Source of the DNA: Clostridiales bacterium
GTDB taxonomy: Bacteria > Bacillota > Clostridia > Christensenellales > Aristaeellaceae
DNA length: 7,772 nucleotides
Assembly (NCBI GenBank): GCA_004556545.1
Contig: SFGO01000108.1
Coordinates: 1-7,772 of the forward strand
Direction: 5' to 3'
A program made the translations under genes and the position numbers. Of the stretch, positions 5,750 through 7,772 are shown piece by piece (positions within the stretch are counted from its first letter, which is position 1; the number at the start of each line of letters is the position of its first letter). The notes under the pieces were generated by a model, which worked only from the letters and a program-made list of their open reading frames with translations, was not told the origin of the DNA and ran no database searches.

Positions 5750-6832
5750 ATGCAGAAAGCAGGAGCCAAAGCGCGGTGGGGCGGAAGGATCCGCGATCTG
5801 CTGTTTTCACTGGGCGTGCTGGCAGCCGCGTCGGGAATCTGCCTGCTGCTGTCCCAGGTGAACGACGACAACAATCCCTTTGCCATGGCCGTGTTCATTC
5901 TGGCCGTAGCGGTGATTTCCAGCCGGACAAGCGGGTACTGGTACGGCGTCGGAGCGGCCTGCGCGGGGGTCCTGTGCGTCAATTATCTGTTCACCCGTCC
6001 CTTTTTTCAATTTAACTGGTCGGCGACGGGCTATCCCCTGACGTTTGCGGCCATGCTGCTGGTATCGATCATCATCTCCACCCTGACAACCCAGTTAAAG
6101 CGGCAGGAGCAGCTTCGCTTCGATATGGAGACCGAAAAGCTGCGGGCCAATCTGCTGCGTTCCGTCTCTCACGATCTGCGAACGCCGCTGGCTTCTATTC
6201 TGGGCGCCAGCTCCGTGCTGCTGGAGCAGAAAAATCTGTCATCGGGGGAACGGGACGAACTGGCCCGGGATATTCAGAAGGAAGCCCACTGGCTGATCCG
6301 CGTGACGGAGAACATTCTTTCCGTCACCAAGTTTACCGGTTCCGACGTGAAGCTGAAAAAGGAAGACGAGGCGGTGGAAGAGATCGTCTCCAGCGCGATT
6401 GTGAAGTTCCGCCGCCATCACCCGGAAATGAGCATTACCGTCAAAAGGCCGGAAAGCATTCTTTGGGCGCCTATGGACGCGACGCTGGTGGAGCAGGTGC
6501 TTCTGAATCTGTTTGAAAACGCCGCCGCCCATGGAAAGAACGCCAACACGATTCAGGTCAGCATTCTTCCGGAGCCGGGGCGGGCCGCCGTCGTGGTGGA
6601 GGACAACGGCGCCGGATTTTCCCCGGAGGCGCTGGAGCATCTCTTCGACGGGCTTCAGCCCGCCGGTACGGGTCATTCGGACAATCGCCGCCATATGGGC
6701 ATCGGGCTGAACGTATGCCGTTCCATCATCCGGGCCCATGGCGGGGAGATTACCGCCGGAAACGGACGGGAGGGCGGCGCGGAAATCCGCTTCTGGCTGC
6801 CGCGTGAGGAGGAAGAAGAGCAAGATGAATGA
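5750..6832 (+). CDS. Short KdpD-like sensor histidine kinase (DUF4118 membrane domain)
   Basis: This 360-residue membrane kinase probably autophosphorylates and passes phosphate to the KdpE-like regulator encoded next. Residues 16-114 form four closely packed helices of the DUF4118 type (PFAMAVFILAVAV, YLFTRPFFQFNW, YPLTFAAMLL), the membrane region of KdpD. The H-box SVSHDLRTPLAS places the phosphorylated histidine at 141. The ATPase domain has the N-box LFENAAAH (N257), the G1 box VEDNGAGF (D285) and GIGL (317-320). The N-terminal KdpD and universal-stress-like domains, and the GAF-like region of full KdpD (about 890 residues in E. coli), are all absent, so the known cytosolic ligand sites are missing. 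The C-terminus ends in an acidic REEEEEQDE whose codons also contain the ribosome site of the next gene. No kdpFABC genes are seen, so control of potassium uptake is not established. Confidence 0.92.
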   Translation: MQKAGAKARWGGRIRDLLFSLGVLAAASGICLLLSQVNDDNNPFAMAVFILAVAVISSRTSGYWYGVGAACAGVLCVNYLFTRPFFQFNWSATGYPLTFAAMLLVSIIISTLTTQLKRQEQLRFDMETEKLRANLLRSVSHDLRTPLASILGASSVLLEQKNLSSGERDELARDIQKEAHWLIRVTENILSVTKFTGSDVKLKKEDEAVEEIVSSAIVKFRRHHPEMSITVKRPESILWAPMDATLVEQVLLNLFENAAAHGKNANTIQVSILPEPGRAAVVVEDNGAGFSPEALEHLFDGLQPAGTGHSDNRRHMGIGLNVCRSIIRAHGGEITAGNGREGGAEIRFWLPREEEEEQDE

Positions 6833-7532
6833 CGCATCCTGCAAGGTATTAATCGTAGAGGACGACCCCGGCATCAGCAAATTTCTGCGGACGACGCTTA
6901 ACACCAATCATTACGAGGTGCTGTGGACGGATACGGGCGTGAAGGCGCTGGAAATGATCTCTTCCCATTGCCCGGACTGCATTCTGCTGGATTTGGGTCT
7001 GCCCGATCTGGACGGCACGGAGGTAATCCGCCGGGTACGCTCCTGGACGAAAACGCCGATCATCGTCATTTCCGCCAGAAGCATGGAGGAGGACAAGGCC
7101 TACGCGCTGGATCTGGGCGCGGACGATTATCTGCAGAAGCCCTTCGGCACCATCGAACTGCTGGCCCGCATCCGCACGGCGCTGCGCCACACCCGCACGG
7201 CGCTGGAAGACGATTCCATTGCCCTGAACGGTTCCTATCAGGTAGGCGACCTTCTGATCGATTACCGGAAGCACCGGGTCTATCTGGCGGGAAACGACGT
7301 GGGCCTGACGCCCAACGAATTCCGCATCGTGGCGCTTCTGGGCAAGCATGCCGGGCAGGTGATCACCTACCAGGCCATGCTGCGGGAGCTATGGGGACCC
7401 TATGCCAGCCGGGATAACAAGATCCTTCGGGTCCATATGGCCAACATCCGCCGGAAGATCGAGCCCAACCCGGACGAGCCCCGTTATATTTTTACGGAGG
7501 TGGGCGTCGGGTATCGGATGAGTGAAGAGTGA
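6825..7532 (+). CDS. kdpE: KdpE-like OmpR/PhoB family response regulator
   Basis: This 235-residue cytoplasmic regulator has an N-terminal receiver and a C-terminal winged-helix DNA-binding domain. The receiver shows the acidic pocket VEDD (E12, D13), the phosphorylated aspartate D56 in LLDLGLPDLDG, S83 in VISARS and K105 in LQKPFG. The wording ISARSMEEDKAYALDLGADDYLQKPFG is close to KdpE. The winged-helix part (about 140-235) includes LTPNEFRIVALL and the recognition-helix region RVHMANIRRKIE, ending EVGVGYRM. The ATG at 6825 is chosen because it overlaps the kinase end by 8 bases and directly precedes the first receiver strand; the upstream extension of the frame to 6738 lies inside the kinase gene. 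An AGGAGG sits 12 bases upstream. The final residues SEE and the stop codon are supplied by a 7-base tandem repeat. Target genes are unknown; the divergent small gene is one candidate. Confidence 0.93.
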   Translation: MNDASCKVLIVEDDPGISKFLRTTLNTNHYEVLWTDTGVKALEMISSHCPDCILLDLGLPDLDGTEVIRRVRSWTKTPIIVISARSMEEDKAYALDLGADDYLQKPFGTIELLARIRTALRHTRTALEDDSIALNGSYQVGDLLIDYRKHRVYLAGNDVGLTPNEFRIVALLGKHAGQVITYQAMLRELWGPYASRDNKILRVHMANIRRKIEPNPDEPRYIFTEVGVGYRMSEE

Positions 7533-7555
7533 AGAGTGAGGGATGAAGGATGAAG
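7521..7555 (+). repeat. Five-unit 7-base tandem repeat spanning the kdpE stop codon
   Basis: The units are AGTGAAG, AGTGAAG, AGTGAGG, GATGAAG, GATGAAG, end to end. The kdpE reading frame enters the first unit as AGT GAA GAG TGA, so the stop lies inside unit 2. Gain or loss of a unit after the first two would leave the stop unchanged. The array looks like a minisatellite-type spacer placed directly against the gene end. Confidence 0.8.
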
Positions 7556-7571
7556 GCTTCTGCTAAAAATT

Positions 7572-7588
7572 GCCTGTTGGCAGGCTTT
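7572..7588 (+). terminator. Weak intrinsic terminator candidate after kdpE
   Basis: GCCTG (7572-7576) pairs with CAGGC (7581-7585) around the loop TTGG and is followed by TTTCTC. It lies 40 bases after the kdpE stop. Five pairs and three Ts are marginal for termination. Confidence 0.4.
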
Positions 7589-7602
7589 CTCAACGGACTG
7601 AA

Positions 7603-7640
7603 TGGAGGTGCGGGAGGCAGCAGGGTCTCCGGCGCCTCCA
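7603..7640 (+). repeat. Long hairpin containing copy 2 of the 17-bp motif
   Basis: TGGAGGTGC (7603-7611) pairs with GCGCCTCCA (7632-7640) over nine positions, including one G-T wobble. After one G-G mismatch, GGAGG (7613-7617) pairs with TCTCC (7626-7630). That gives a stem of 14 pairs with the 8-base loop CAGCAGGG. Its left arm matches the sequence found at 80-96 on the other strand. Confidence 0.6.
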
Positions 7641-7772
7641 CAGCATGTCGAAAAACTCCGAGTTGGCCGCCGATGCCCGCAAACAGCGCTTTGCGGCCCG
7701 CCCCGCGTGTCTGCGGCCAAGCCCTGCGCTACGCTGGTGCTTGGCTACGCGCTTCATGGCTTTCAGCCATTT
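7641..7772. repeat. Structured intergenic region with three further hairpins; no supported gene
   Basis: CCGCAAA (7677-7683) pairs perfectly with TTTGCGG (7690-7696). GCCAAGC (7716-7722) pairs perfectly with GCTTGGC (7739-7745), with more pairing inside the loop. ATGGCT (7756-7761) pairs perfectly with AGCCAT (7765-7770) at the window edge. The plus-strand frame from the ATG at 7645 stays open to the edge but has no ribosome site and overlaps these hairpins. The region resembles an intergenic repeat or a structured RNA and may continue beyond the window. Confidence 0.5.

Noticed and set aside
5398..5982. Minus-strand 194-codon frame over the divergent intergenic region
   Set aside because: It is Arg/Pro/Ser-rich, runs into the sensor kinase gene on the opposite strand, and overlaps the 54-residue gene in a less plausible frame.
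6239..6907. Minus-strand 222-codon frame opposite the kinase
   Set aside because: It is antisense to conserved kinase motifs and shows no domain of its own.
7521..7555. CRISPR or phage attachment repeat
   Set aside because: The units are 7 bases long and directly adjacent without spacers, and no cas, integrase or tRNA gene is present.
7484..7720. Minus-strand 78-codon frame at the right end
   Set aside because: It translates through the heptamer array and hairpins, has Cys/Ser/Arg-rich random composition, and overlaps the kdpE end.
7645..7772. Plus-strand frame open to the window edge, starting ATG TCG AAA
   Set aside because: No ribosome site precedes it, and it spans three hairpins, so it is more likely repeat DNA. 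Sequence past the edge is needed to settle it.

Overview
The window reads as chromosomal DNA from a GC-rich, low-copy-repeat-bearing Clostridia-type Firmicute (Oscillospirales or Christensenellales are the best guesses). The basis is strong AGGAGG-type ribosome binding sites, sigma-A-like TATAAT boxes, a DUF6440 protein, a glycosyltransferase of a style common in clostridia, and a short KdpD/KdpE pair. This placement is inference; no rRNA, tRNA, phage, plasmid, transposase or CRISPR sequence is present.

Layout, left to right. Positions 1-97 are non-coding and hold a perfect hairpin and a short sequence that recurs at the right end. Positions 98-3396 on the minus strand form a two-gene operon: glutaminyl-tRNA synthetase (glnS) followed, with a 4-base ATGA overlap, by a multi-pass GT-C type membrane glycosyltransferase. 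A good promoter for glnS lies at 3469-3497. Two consecutive minus-strand terminators (3563-3594 and 3627-3674) separate it from a second minus-strand operon: an MFS transporter (3911-5101) followed 30 bases later by a 63-residue DUF6440 protein (3689-3880). The MFS promoter carries a clean 7+7 palindrome between and over its promoter boxes.

Upstream of the MFS gene lies an easily missed 54-residue gene (5358-5522, minus) predicted to be a one-helix membrane protein. It is divergent from a plus-strand two-component system: a short DUF4118 sensor kinase (5750-6832) that lacks the cytosolic sensory domains of KdpD, overlapping by 8 bases with a KdpE-like response regulator (6825-7532). No potassium-transport genes (kdpFABC) are in the window.

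The right end (7533-7772) has no supported gene. It starts with a 7-base tandem repeat that supplies the kdpE stop codon, then shows five successive hairpins, one sharing a 17-base arm with the left edge. This looks like a dispersed structured intergenic repeat. I see no convincing large novel system. The most interesting points are the hidden small protein beside the reduced KdpD, the acidic insertion in GlnRS, the glnS-glycosyltransferase coupling, and the structured repeats bounding both outer genes.
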